Assembly (NCBI RefSeq): GCF_000430845.1
Contig: NZ_AUMU01000007.1
Location: 186,001-250,000 of the forward strand
Direction: 5' to 3'
Origin: Chryseobacterium gregarium DSM 19109
GTDB lineage: Bacteria; Bacteroidota; Bacteroidia; Flavobacteriales; Weeksellaceae
Length of the DNA stretch: 64,000 nucleotides
Below, one piece after another: positions 53,939-61,877 of this stretch. A program made the position numbers and the translations under genes. Position 1 is the stretch's first letter, and each line of letters starts with the position of its first letter. The notes beneath the pieces are model-generated. The model did no database searches. It was not told the DNA's origin and was given only the letters and a program-made list of their open reading frames with translations.

Positions 53939-53946
53939 TATATTTG
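53939..53946 (+). promoter_or_regulatory. -7 box of the YfcE-like gene (TATATTTG)
   Basis: Exact TAnnTTTG, 20 bases before the ATG at 53967. It supports that start over the in-frame ATG at 53934, which lies upstream of the box. Confidence 0.65.
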
Positions 53947-53966
53947 CAAAGCCTAAAAAAGTTATC

Positions 53967-54461
53967 ATGACTAAAATCCTGCTCCTTTCCGATACCCATT
54001 CTTATATCGACGACCGCATTATCGACTATGCGCGTCAGGCGGATGAGATCTGGCACGGCGGGGATTTCGGGAGCATGGAAGTGATTGAGCAGCTTGAAAA
54101 GATCAAGCCGCTGAAAGGGGTTTACGGCAATATTGACAATGCAAAAATCCGGTCTGAGTTTCCTGAAGTGAACCGTTTTTTCTGCGAGAATGTAGAAATA
54201 CTGATGATCCATATCGGAGGTTATCCCGGGAAATACACTCCGCTGGCCAAAGAAGAGATTGCCGGAAAAGCTCCGAAACTGTTTATTTCAGGGCATTCGC
54301 ATATCCTTAAAGTAATGTTTGACCAAAAAAACAATCTGCTGCACCTGAATCCGGGTGCCTGCGGGAAACAGGGATGGCACAAAATGAGGACGATGATGCG
54401 GTTTGTGATCGATGATATGGAAATTAAAGATCTCGAAGTGATTGAATTGGGACCGAAATAA
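53967..54461 (+). CDS. YfcE/MJ0936-type metallophosphoesterase
   Basis: 164 residues from ATG 53967. Metal-binding motifs in order: LLSDTH, HGGDFGS, YGNIDN, IHIGG and SGHSHILK, ending LNPGACG, all diagnostic of this phosphodiesterase family. Cytoplasmic; acts on phosphodiester model substrates, physiological substrate unknown. Separate from its neighbours. Confidence 0.93.
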   Translation: MTKILLLSDTHSYIDDRIIDYARQADEIWHGGDFGSMEVIEQLEKIKPLKGVYGNIDNAKIRSEFPEVNRFFCENVEILMIHIGGYPGKYTPLAKEEIAGKAPKLFISGHSHILKVMFDQKNNLLHLNPGACGKQGWHKMRTMMRFVIDDMEIKDLEVIELGPK

Positions 54462-54507
54462 CAGAGCAAAAAACCTAACCTTTGGCAGCGAGCTCTCTGT
54501 TTTTTTA
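54460..54507 (+). terminator. Weak terminator after the YfcE-like gene
   Basis: Arms AACAGAG / CTCTGTT enclose a long loop and are followed by a T run. The rest of the 218-base gap to the next gene shows no gene. Confidence 0.4.
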
Positions 54508-54679
54508 AAGGATGACCCATGCAGCTGCTGATATAGTGTTAAATTTTGTACCGGTCTGAATGCATGACTGAACCTTAGCCCCGATAGAAACGGTTACCCC
54601 ACAGCAGGCAGCAGGAAAAGCCCCGGAGCGAGGAGTAAAAGTGGATAGCGGGAACAGCTTCTAAAAAATAAATTGATAA

Positions 54680-55177
54680 ATGATGAAAATCAGGGATACC
54701 GTTTCTGTAGTAGATGAGGATTTGAGCGGAGTAGTCACTTCCGTGAACGGGAATATTGTAGTTTTTAAAGATGAATATGGGTTTACCTATCAATATCCAA
54801 AAGAGAAACTGGTTCCTAAAAATGCTGATTTATATGAAAATATTAAAGTCATAAAAAAAGCAGAACCCAAGAAAGCCGTTTCTAAAAAGCATCATAAAAA
54901 CCTGTTGGTTCTTGATCTTCATTTTCATAACCTGGTCAAAAACCCGCATGATTATGATGGTTTTGAGAGACTTTTTATTCAGAAAGAAAAGCTGTTGGAA
55001 GTGATTTCATTCTGCCGGAAGAACCATCTGAAAAGACTGGAAATTGTTCACGGAATCGGGGACGGCGTTTTACAGAGGCTGGTTTGGGACGTCCTGGAAA
55101 GCCAGACGAATCTGGATTTTTACAATAAGGAAATACTTCACCATCAATCGGGTGCAGTAATGGTAGAATTTCACTAA
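54680..55177 (+). CDS. Smr-domain protein
   Basis: 165 residues. The N-terminal 60 residues form a small beta domain (IRDTVSVVDEDLSGVVTSVNGNIVVFKDE); the C-terminal 95 are an Smr domain with LDLHFHNL and EIVHGIGDGVLQRLVWDVLE, the usual catalytic-site loops of Smr/MutS2 nicking domains. No MutS part is present. The nuclease role is by family. DUF3822 follows, and a TAAATTTG box near the stop may drive it. Confidence 0.85.
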   Translation: MMKIRDTVSVVDEDLSGVVTSVNGNIVVFKDEYGFTYQYPKEKLVPKNADLYENIKVIKKAEPKKAVSKKHHKNLLVLDLHFHNLVKNPHDYDGFERLFIQKEKLLEVISFCRKNHLKRLEIVHGIGDGVLQRLVWDVLESQTNLDFYNKEILHHQSGAVMVEFH

Positions 55178-55182
55178 ATTTG
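55175..55182 (+). promoter_or_regulatory. -7 box of the DUF3822 gene (TAAATTTG)
   Basis: Exact TAnnTTTG overlapping the Smr stop codon and 13 bases before the ATG at 55196, suggesting a short leader. Confidence 0.5.
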
Positions 55183-55195
55183 CAGGAATTGGAAT

Positions 55196-55912
55196 ATGAA
55201 CGTACTTAATTTACTTTTTATCAAAGACGGATTAATCTACCAGATTGCGAAAAACAAAAGCATTGTGGAAGAGAAATCCTATTTCGTAGATGAAGATTCT
55301 CCGGAAAACTTTATTGCGGACCAGCTTGACGAAGTGCTGATTCGACAAAGATTCGATGAAATTTATGTGGTTTCCGCACTGAACCATTTCACGCTGATGC
55401 CCGAAGGGTTTTCCCAGCATGAAACAGGTTTTGAACTGATTGCCTACAATGCGCCTGTGGACAAGGAAAAAGAGGAGCTGATGCTTTCGATCAATGAAAA
55501 ATTCAAAGTCCAGTTTTATTATACTTTCCCGAAAAACCTGTATAAGAAAATCAAAGACCTGGCCTTGCCCGTGAACTTTAATTTTTCGGGTGAAAAGTTT
55601 TTAAATTCCATCAGCAATAAAAACAACAAGGAAATCCACATTAACCTTTATCATAACCAGTGCGAGTTTTTTGCGATAGACCGTAAAAAAATTATTCTTT
55701 ATAATAATCTGGATGTGAGTTCCGAAGTGGACTTTCTGTATTTCGTGATGTTCACCTTAAGCAAGATCGGTTTCGGAATTAATGAAACTTATTTTTTTGT
55801 GTACGGAGAAACCACCGAAAACGAAACTTTTATTTCAGAGCTTCAGAAATTTGTAAATAGCCTGAAAATCGTATCGGATAACATTCCAACCAAAAACTTT
55901 ATCCTTAATTAG
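55196..55912 (+). CDS. DUF3822 family protein
   Basis: 238 residues. A flavobacterial protein of unknown function that is typically encoded just before rsmD, as here. The N-terminal half (NLLFIKDGLIYQIAKNK... FDEIYVVSALNHFTLMPEGF) and C-terminal half have the strand order of an actin-like fold, but no ATP-binding motif can be confirmed by eye. Cytoplasmic. Likely cotranscribed with rsmD. Confidence 0.85.
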   Translation: MNVLNLLFIKDGLIYQIAKNKSIVEEKSYFVDEDSPENFIADQLDEVLIRQRFDEIYVVSALNHFTLMPEGFSQHETGFELIAYNAPVDKEKEELMLSINEKFKVQFYYTFPKNLYKKIKDLALPVNFNFSGEKFLNSISNKNNKEIHINLYHNQCEFFAIDRKKIILYNNLDVSSEVDFLYFVMFTLSKIGFGINETYFFVYGETTENETFISELQKFVNSLKIVSDNIPTKNFILN

Positions 55913-55980
55913 GCTACCGGTTGCAGAACAGGACCCGGTCCGTTGCTGCCACCCATTACCTATCCTTAAAATTAATCAAT

Positions 55981-56562
55981 ATGTACAGAATCATATCCGG
56001 CAAATGGAAAGCCAAGAAAATAGCCGCCCCCAGAAATTTTGATGTAAGGCCCACTACGGATTTTGCCAAAGAAGCCCTTTTCAGTATTCTTGAGAATACG
56101 TATGACATGCAGTCGATTGCCGTACTGGATCTGTTTGCAGGAATCGGTTCGATCACCTTTGAATTTGCTTCCCGAGGCACTCAGGATATTACTTCTGTTG
56201 AAATAAATCCGAAACATACGTCATTCCTGAATTCTACCGCTGCTGAGCTCGGCTTCAGTTTACAGGTCAGCGTACAGCGCGGAGATGTTTTCGACTGGCT
56301 TAAAAAATTCAGAAATAAAAAATCGTTTGAAATTGTATTTTCCGATGCGCCTTTTGAAACGGAAGAGAAAAAATACCTGGAATTGATTTCCCTAGTGGTC
56401 AACAATAAATACCTGAAGGAAAACGGGGTCCTGATTATAGAACATCAGAGCCGCATGAAGCTCGATCATCCGAATTTAACGGATACCCGGAAATACGGCA
56501 ATGTAAGCTTCAGCTTTTTTGCACCTAACCAGGAAGAAAGTATAGAAATAACAGAAGAATAA
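55981..56562 (+). CDS. rsmD: 16S rRNA m2G966 methyltransferase RsmD
   Basis: 193 residues from ATG 55981, which matches the family start MYRIISGKWKAKKI; a longer frame from 55921 adds non-family residues. SAM-binding motif DLFAGIGSITFEFASRG is present, and TRPTT-like VRPTTDFAKEALF is kept. Motif IV, usually D/N-P-P-F/Y, reads DAPF, an unusual change at the catalytic loop. It methylates G966 of 16S rRNA in E. coli numbering. Confidence 0.9.
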   Translation: MYRIISGKWKAKKIAAPRNFDVRPTTDFAKEALFSILENTYDMQSIAVLDLFAGIGSITFEFASRGTQDITSVEINPKHTSFLNSTAAELGFSLQVSVQRGDVFDWLKKFRNKKSFEIVFSDAPFETEEKKYLELISLVVNNKYLKENGVLIIEHQSRMKLDHPNLTDTRKYGNVSFSFFAPNQEESIEITEE

Positions 56563-56916
56563 TCAGGGATTGTCCCTGATTATTCTTTTTGAGTTCTCAG
56601 CAGCTTCAATGCCCCATTTTGTTATTACCTCAAGAACAGGAAGCAGCGTTTTTCCAAAATCCGTTAAGGTATATTCTACCATCAGCGGCGGTTTTGCCGT
56701 ATACACTTTCCGGTTAATAATATGATCTTCTTCCAGCTGTTTTAATTGCAGGCTCAATGTCCTTTCCGTAATGGTGGGAATGAGTTTTCTCAATTCATTA
56801 TACCGTTTAGGCCCTTTGGCCAGATGAACAAGAATGACCGCTTTCCATTTGCCGCCGATGAACTTCATGGTAACACTTGTACAGCAGGGATATTTTTTAT
56901 TATCAATAGAATACAT
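56563..56916 (-). CDS. HxlR-family winged-helix regulator
   Basis: 117 residues. The HxlR signature CTSVTMKFIGGKWKAVILVHLAKGPKRYNELRKLIPTITERTLSLQLKQLEEDHII covers the whole winged helix; Cys11-Cys12 near the N-terminus may sense oxidants or electrophiles. It is divergent from the nitroreductase gene with only 81 bases between them, a common regulator/target pair. The operators are described separately. Confidence 0.93.
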   Translation of the reverse strand: MYSIDNKKYPCCTSVTMKFIGGKWKAVILVHLAKGPKRYNELRKLIPTITERTLSLQLKQLEEDHIINRKVYTAKPPLMVEYTLTDFGKTLLPVLEVITKWGIEAAENSKRIIRDNP

Positions 56917-56941
56917 ATACTATCATTTTATACCGTTATTG

Positions 56942-56969
56942 CAAATGTATAAAACATACATTAGTTTTG
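56942..56969. promoter_or_regulatory. Divergent promoters with overlapping operator
   Basis: Minus-strand -7 box TACATTTG at 56942-56949 (for the regulator) and plus-strand -7 box TAGTTTTG at 56962-56969 (for the nitroreductase). Between and overlapping them is an inverted repeat ATGTAT-AAAAC-ATACAT (56945-56961), which is well placed for HxlR binding to control both directions. Confidence 0.7.
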
Positions 56970-56970
56970 C

Positions 56971-56989
56971 AACTATAAAAAATATAGTT
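56971..56989 (+). repeat. Inverted repeat in the nitroreductase leader
   Basis: Perfect 7-bp arms AACTATA / TATAGTT around five A, between the -7 box and the ATG at 56998. It could be a second operator or a small hairpin in the mRNA leader. Confidence 0.5.
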
Positions 56990-56997
56990 ATAAAATT

Positions 56998-57600
56998 ATG
57001 CGCTTTTTAGAAAAAATGAAATCGAGATATACGGTTAAAAAGTATAATCCGGAAGCAACCATCAGCAAAGAAACCATTCAGGAGCTTAAAGACATCCTGC
57101 ATTTAAGCCCGTCATCAATCAACAGCCAGCCCTGGAATTTTGTATTTGTTCCCCACGAGTCCGGAAGTAAGCAGAAACTGGCGGATGCGTCTTACTGGAA
57201 TAAAGAAAAAATTGCAGACAGCAATCTGCTGATTGTTTTTCAGGTCATCAAAGACCCTCAGGATTTTGAAAAGCAGATTGAAGAGCATTTACCGGAAGAT
57301 TACGTCAATTATTATAAAACATTCGTAAAATCTAAGGGTGAAGCGGCAGTAAAATCATGGATGGCGCACCAGGTCTACCTCGCTTTGGGCGTACTGCTCT
57401 CTGCCTGCGCAGAAATGGGACTTGATTCTACCCCGATGGAAGGAATTGAAAATGAAAAATATGATGCCGTAATCGGCAATACAAAATACACCACCCTGTT
57501 CGCAGTAACCGTTGGAAAAAAATCGGAGGATGACATCAATCAGCCGGTATTTACTCCGAAAAAAAGACTGGAAGTTAAGGAAGTTATCGTGGAGATTTAA
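56998..57600 (+). CDS. NAD(P)H-dependent nitroreductase-family oxidoreductase
   Basis: 200 residues of the FMN-dependent NfsB-type family. MKSRYTVKKYNPEA supplies the FMN-binding Arg/Lys region, LSPSSINSQPWNF the conserved Ser/Asn-Gln-Pro-Trp, and LGVLLSACAEMGLDSTPMEGI the C-terminal FMN-site loop. Reduces quinones or nitro compounds with NAD(P)H. Paired with the divergent HxlR regulator, suggesting inducible electrophile or quinone detoxification. Confidence 0.92.
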   Translation: MRFLEKMKSRYTVKKYNPEATISKETIQELKDILHLSPSSINSQPWNFVFVPHESGSKQKLADASYWNKEKIADSNLLIVFQVIKDPQDFEKQIEEHLPEDYVNYYKTFVKSKGEAAVKSWMAHQVYLALGVLLSACAEMGLDSTPMEGIENEKYDAVIGNTKYTTLFAVTVGKKSEDDINQPVFTPKKRLEVKEVIVEI

Positions 57601-57616
57601 ATAGGATTGGCAGAGA

Positions 57617-57656
57617 AAAAAAAGCTGTTTCATATTATATGGAAACAGCTTTTTTT
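57617..57656. terminator. Bidirectional terminator
   Basis: Long stem (about seven A then GCTGTTTC, pairing with GAAACAGC and T) with a 10-base loop, between the convergent nitroreductase and murI genes. Confidence 0.9.
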
Positions 57657-57657
57657 A

Positions 57658-58488
57658 TTATAATACCTTCAATTCCAGATCAATGGTTTTCCCAAAGAAT
57701 TTCTTTGAGATCTTTTCAAAATTCTTTGTGATGTCGGAAAGATAGAAATGATAATTCGGCTTTGGGTTGCCCGTCTGCAGCAAATGGTATTTATCTAAGA
57801 TGATCTGCAGGTGGTTGGCCACAATATTCGGGGAATCGATCACCCGGACACGGTTCCCATAATACTGTTTTATTTCTTCGATTAATAAAGGATAGTGCGT
57901 ACATCCCAGAATCAGCGTTTCAATATTTTTAAGCTTGCTGTTGCTGAGGTAATTGTAAATAATCGCATGGGTAATCGGATGGTTTTTAAACCCTTCTTCA
58001 ATGGCGGGAACCAGCAAAGGCGTGGCCAGTTCATCCACCCTGATCCATTTATTATGCTTCTTGATACTTTTTTTGTATAGCCCGGAATTTACGGTTGCTT
58101 TGGTGGCAATCACACCCACATTGTTGTGGATCTCGTAGGATACTTTTTCTGCAACCGGATTGATCACATCAATCACCGGAACTTTTCCTGCTACGGACTC
58201 CATGACTTCATTTAAAGCATTGGCCGTGGCTGTGTTACAGGCAATAACAATGGCTTTGCAGTTCTGGCTCAGCAGAAAATTAGTGATTTTTGTAGAATAT
58301 TCAATGATGGCTTCTTTGGATTTTTCCCCGTAAGGCAAATGTTTCGTATCTCCGAAATAAATAAGGTCTTCGTTCGGGAGCAGTCTCTTGATTTCTTTAG
58401 CCACCGTCAACCCTCCTACTCCGCTGTCAAAAATCCCGATCGGCTGTTTTGGGGAAAGATGCGAATAATTCTGTTTTTTAGTTTTCAA
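57658..58488 (-). CDS. murI: Glutamate racemase
   Basis: 276 residues. Makes D-glutamate for peptidoglycan. GIFDSGVGGLTVAKEI has the catalytic-site Asp/Ser, VIACNTATANA the first catalytic Cys, and LGCTHYPLL the second Cys; all intact. Normal length. It is downstream of hemW on the minus strand with a 65-base gap. Confidence 0.95.
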   Translation of the reverse strand: MKTKKQNYSHLSPKQPIGIFDSGVGGLTVAKEIKRLLPNEDLIYFGDTKHLPYGEKSKEAIIEYSTKITNFLLSQNCKAIVIACNTATANALNEVMESVAGKVPVIDVINPVAEKVSYEIHNNVGVIATKATVNSGLYKKSIKKHNKWIRVDELATPLLVPAIEEGFKNHPITHAIIYNYLSNSKLKNIETLILGCTHYPLLIEEIKQYYGNRVRVIDSPNIVANHLQIILDKYHLLQTGNPKPNYHFYLSDITKNFEKISKKFFGKTIDLELKVL

Positions 58489-58553
58489 AATGGAGCTGAA
58501 ATTTTATACAAAAATAAGGAATTTTATGGCAGGTACTTACAGATATGCAAGCA

Positions 58554-59678
58554 TTAAACAATAAACAGGTCCGAAGCAATACCGTCTGCCATAAACCAGT
58601 GCTTTTCAGGAATTTTAAGATGGTTATTTTCAACGGTCAGGATCCCTTCTTCGAGCTTGCGTTTTATTTCATTTTGGAAATATTCAAAAATCCGGTCATC
58701 AAACTTATTTTTAAGGTTTTCCAGATCCACGCCCCAGACCGTCCTTAGGCCAATCATAATCATTTCATTGAACTGGTCTTCCCGGGAAAGAATTTCCTCC
58801 TCTTTGGCTAAAACACCGGAACTTATTTTCTTTATATACTGCTGATTATGGGCTATATTCCAGCTCCTGACGTCAAAACCGTTGTATGAATGTGCAGACG
58901 GACCGATTCCGAGGTATTCCCTGTATCTCCAATAAGATGCATTGTGCCTCGAATGGAAGCCGGGACGGGCAAAATTTGAAACTTCGTAGTGTTCAAATCC
59001 GTTGTCTTTAAGAAAGTCTGACAGATAATAAAACTCTTCATTCTGCTCATCTTCTTTCGGGCTCATCACTTTACCTGTTGAAATCCAGTTTTCCAAGGCC
59101 GTTTTGGGCTCTACCGTCAGGGCATAGGAAGAAATATGCGGTATTTTAAGAGCAATGGTCTTATTCAGGTTTTCTTTCCACATTTCCATATTGGAAGTCG
59201 GGGAACCGTAAATCAGGTCAATACTTATATTTTCAAAGCCAAAATCCTGAGCCCTTTTGATAGACCCTTCCGCTTCGGAAGCATTATGGGCACGGTTCAT
59301 GAGTTTCAGGTCCTGGTCAAAAAAACTCTGGGTCCCGATGGATAGCCGGTTTACAGGAGAATCTCCGAGTCCTTTCAAAAAGTGGCTGTCCAGATCATCC
59401 GGGTTCGCTTCCAGTGTGATCTCAATATCTTTTTCAAAACTGAAATAGTGTAAAACCTCATCAATCAGATGCTTGATTTCGTCCGCAGAAAGGATAGACG
59501 GAGTACCGCCCCCGAAGTATAAAGACTGTAAATTTTTATTCTGCAGCTCATCTTTCCGTAAAAAGATTTCTTTTCTCATCGCAGCAAGCATCTCATCCTT
59601 AAAATTCAAAGAAGTTGAAAAATGGAAATTGCAGTAGCTGCACTTTTGTTTACAAAACGGAATGTGAATATAGATCAT
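58554..59678 (-). CDS. hemW: Radical SAM heme chaperone HemW
   Basis: 374 residues. The N-terminal PFCKQKCSYCNF gives the radical-SAM cluster (Cys9, 13, 16); LYFGGGTPSIL, LEANPDDL and SIGTQSF follow the HemN/HemW pattern. Absence of the extra HemN N-terminal extension favours HemW (heme insertion) over coproporphyrinogen oxidase. The gene begins just after a terminator for porP. Confidence 0.93.
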   Translation of the reverse strand: MIYIHIPFCKQKCSYCNFHFSTSLNFKDEMLAAMRKEIFLRKDELQNKNLQSLYFGGGTPSILSADEIKHLIDEVLHYFSFEKDIEITLEANPDDLDSHFLKGLGDSPVNRLSIGTQSFFDQDLKLMNRAHNASEAEGSIKRAQDFGFENISIDLIYGSPTSNMEMWKENLNKTIALKIPHISSYALTVEPKTALENWISTGKVMSPKEDEQNEEFYYLSDFLKDNGFEHYEVSNFARPGFHSRHNASYWRYREYLGIGPSAHSYNGFDVRSWNIAHNQQYIKKISSGVLAKEEEILSREDQFNEMIMIGLRTVWGVDLENLKNKFDDRIFEYFQNEIKRKLEEGILTVENNHLKIPEKHWFMADGIASDLFIV

Positions 59679-59684
59679 AAAAAA

Positions 59685-59704
59685 AGCCCTGAAAATTCAG
59701 AGCT
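59685..59704 (-). terminator. Terminator between porP/sprF and hemW
   Basis: On the minus strand AGCTCTGAA / TTCAGGGCT (one G-U pair) followed by TTTTTT, immediately before the hemW start codon. Confidence 0.7.
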
Positions 59705-59727
59705 CAAATGTATTTAATTTAAATTGA

Positions 59728-60678
59728 TTAATATCTATACCCTCGGTGATTAATGAAGTTATCAAAGTTATATCCTAATCCGATCATGAAGCTGTTCCCT
59801 CCATATTCTTGAATATCAGATAAACCAAGATTGTAAGTAGCACCAATCATAAATTTGTTGAATCTTACTTTCACTACCGGTGCAATCTGTAACTGCTGGC
59901 TGTCAAATCTGTTCTGAACCGATCTGTAGCTTACCCCGAAAGAGAATGAATTGATATCATTGAAGAACGTCCCCATTAAGTTATAATCGATGGTTCTTGT
60001 AGAGTTGGTATTAAGGTTGATTAAAGCGGAAGGCGTGAAATAGATGTTATCACCGACATGCCAGTCATATCCAAGATTTAAGAAGAATTTTATCGGAGAA
60101 GGCTCACGTCCGTTCACAATGGCCTCATCGTTGGTAAGGGCAATATCGTTAACGGAAACTCCTGCAAAGATGTCCCTGTACGTAGCGGCTACCCCGAAAT
60201 TGGCATAGGCCATAAAGATATTGCTTTCACTTCCCTGCAATAACGGGTCTGAAGCATCCTGTGTATTAATTTTAGAATAATCAAAATTCATGTTATAGAA
60301 ATTCACACTGGTCCCGAACGAGAACTGGTCTTTTCGGTCTCCTTCGCTGCTAAGAGGAATAAAATATGAAGCCCCAGCTGTAATTCCGCCTGCGGAAATG
60401 GGACCGTTGCTGTCCCTGAATACAGAAATACCCGCTCCTACTCTATCAAAGATGTTCGCGTTAAACCCCACCGATTGTACATTGGGAGATTCACTGAACT
60501 TCGAAAATTGCTGCTGATAGTTAAGATTGAGTTGCACATAGTCTGTCTTTCCGTACTGTGCTGGGTTGAACAGAAACTCACCATCTAAAAGATATTGCTG
60601 ATAGTAAGGTAATGTTTCCTGTGCCTTGTATGCATTTGACAAAAGAGCTAAACATACGATAGCATATAGTTTTCTCAT
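59728..60678 (-). CDS. PorP/SprF family type IX secretion outer-membrane protein
   Basis: 316 residues from ATG 60678, giving signal peptide MRKLYAIVCLALLSNAYKAQ; the frame allows 60696 too. The opening of the mature part, TLPYYQQYLLDGEFLFNPAQYGK, is the PorP/SprF signature, and the rest is barrel strands ending LGYNFDNFINHRGYRY. These proteins bind T9SS substrates with type B sorting domains or join the gliding machinery. No partner substrate gene is adjacent. Confidence 0.92.
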   Translation of the reverse strand: MRKLYAIVCLALLSNAYKAQETLPYYQQYLLDGEFLFNPAQYGKTDYVQLNLNYQQQFSKFSESPNVQSVGFNANIFDRVGAGISVFRDSNGPISAGGITAGASYFIPLSSEGDRKDQFSFGTSVNFYNMNFDYSKINTQDASDPLLQGSESNIFMAYANFGVAATYRDIFAGVSVNDIALTNDEAIVNGREPSPIKFFLNLGYDWHVGDNIYFTPSALINLNTNSTRTIDYNLMGTFFNDINSFSFGVSYRSVQNRFDSQQLQIAPVVKVRFNKFMIGATYNLGLSDIQEYGGNSFMIGLGYNFDNFINHRGYRY

Positions 60679-60701
60679 AACAAATCTTGATTTCAATTCA
60701 A

Positions 60702-60709
60702 CAAATATA
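60702..60709 (-). promoter_or_regulatory. -7 box of porP/sprF (TATATTTG)
   Basis: Exact TAnnTTTG on the minus strand, 23 bases before the chosen ATG 60678 and five before the alternative ATG 60696, so a leaderless form from the upstream ATG cannot be excluded. Confidence 0.6.
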
Positions 60710-60729
60710 AAAAAATTCTCAATATATTT

Positions 60730-61803
60730 TTAGTTTTCTAAATAATTTCTCCATTTTTTTACAGCATCCGCCATATCTTTAGGCATTGGGCTCTCAAAAT
60801 ATAATTCCTTCTTTGTAGCCGGATGTATAAATCCCAAAGTATGGGCATGAAGCGCATGTCTAGGGAGAATTTCAAAAACATTTTTTATAAACTGCTTATA
60901 CTTAGGGAGGTTAACCCCGCGAAGAGGCGTATGGCCTTCATATCTTTCATCATTAAACAAAGTATGCCCGATGTGTTTGAAGTGCGCTCTGATCTGATGG
61001 GTCCTTCCTGTTTCAAGTTTACATTCCACCCAGGTCATATATCTGAATCTTTCCAAAACTTTATAATGCGTTACCGCATGCTTTCCCTGGCTCCCATCTA
61101 CATAGGTATGCATCTGCATCCTGTTCTTCGGGTGACGGCCGATATGGCCCTGTATGGTACCTTCATCCTCCTGCACATTGCCCCAGACAAAAGCCCAATA
61201 CAGCCTTTTGGTTTTGCGTTCAAAGAACTGTTTGGCCAGAAAGCTCAGGGCATATTCATTTTTGGCAATCACCAAAAGCCCGGACGTATCTTTGTCAATC
61301 CTGTGAACCAGGCCTACCCTGTCAAGATCGGATTTCGCTCCGTTCTGTTCGAAATGATAAGCAAGGGCATTCACCAGGGTACCGTCCCAGTTACCGAATC
61401 CCGGATGTACTACCATCCCCGGGTCTTTATCCACAACAATCAGGTCATCATCTTCATAGACAATGTTAATAGGTATATTTTGCGGAATAATGAAGTTTTC
61501 TCTTGGAGGGTGTGCCAGCAGTACGGAAACATGGTCGCCCGGTTTTACGCGGTAGTTCTGTTTTACCACGGCACCGTTGACAATAACATTCCCGGCCCTG
61601 CAGGTTTGTGAAATTTTATTTCTGGAAGAATTCTGACGGAAAATCATTAAAAACTTATCGATCCTTAAAGGCTCCTGATTTTTATCAACAATCATATTGA
61701 GATGTTCATACAGCCCTTTGTTTTCCTCATCAATATCCACAGCATCGATGCTGTCATGCTCCGGCAATCCTTCTTCTAAAAAATCTTCGTTATCTTCTGT
61801 CAT
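60730..61803 (-). CDS. RluA-family pseudouridine synthase with S4 domain
   Basis: 357 residues. An acidic N-terminal extension (1-35) precedes an S4 RNA-binding domain (about 48-100: RIDKFLMIFRQNSSRNKISQTCRAGNVIVNGAVVK). The catalytic domain has VGLVHRIDKDTSGLLVIAKN with the catalytic Asp, and ETGRTHQIRAHFKHIGHTLFND. Closest by layout to RluD, which modifies 23S rRNA helix 69; exact target not provable here. The downstream gap to porP is 51 bases. Confidence 0.93.
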   Translation of the reverse strand: MTEDNEDFLEEGLPEHDSIDAVDIDEENKGLYEHLNMIVDKNQEPLRIDKFLMIFRQNSSRNKISQTCRAGNVIVNGAVVKQNYRVKPGDHVSVLLAHPPRENFIIPQNIPINIVYEDDDLIVVDKDPGMVVHPGFGNWDGTLVNALAYHFEQNGAKSDLDRVGLVHRIDKDTSGLLVIAKNEYALSFLAKQFFERKTKRLYWAFVWGNVQEDEGTIQGHIGRHPKNRMQMHTYVDGSQGKHAVTHYKVLERFRYMTWVECKLETGRTHQIRAHFKHIGHTLFNDERYEGHTPLRGVNLPKYKQFIKNVFEILPRHALHAHTLGFIHPATKKELYFESPMPKDMADAVKKWRNYLEN

Positions 61804-61829
61804 TATTCACTTTATCTTTTATACAAAAA

Positions 61830-61852
61830 GCTTCAACATAAGAAGTTGAAGC
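61830..61852 (-). terminator. Terminator after the PASTA gene
   Basis: Stem GCTTCAAC / GTTGAAGC with a 7-base loop; on the minus strand TTTTT follows. It separates the PASTA gene from the pseudouridine synthase. Confidence 0.75.
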
Positions 61853-61877
61853 CCGTATTTTTTATAATTATTGATTA

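Noticed and set aside
60823..61611. 262-codon open frame on the + strand
   Set aside because: It is exactly antisense to the RluA-family gene, whose motifs are intact; a shadow frame.
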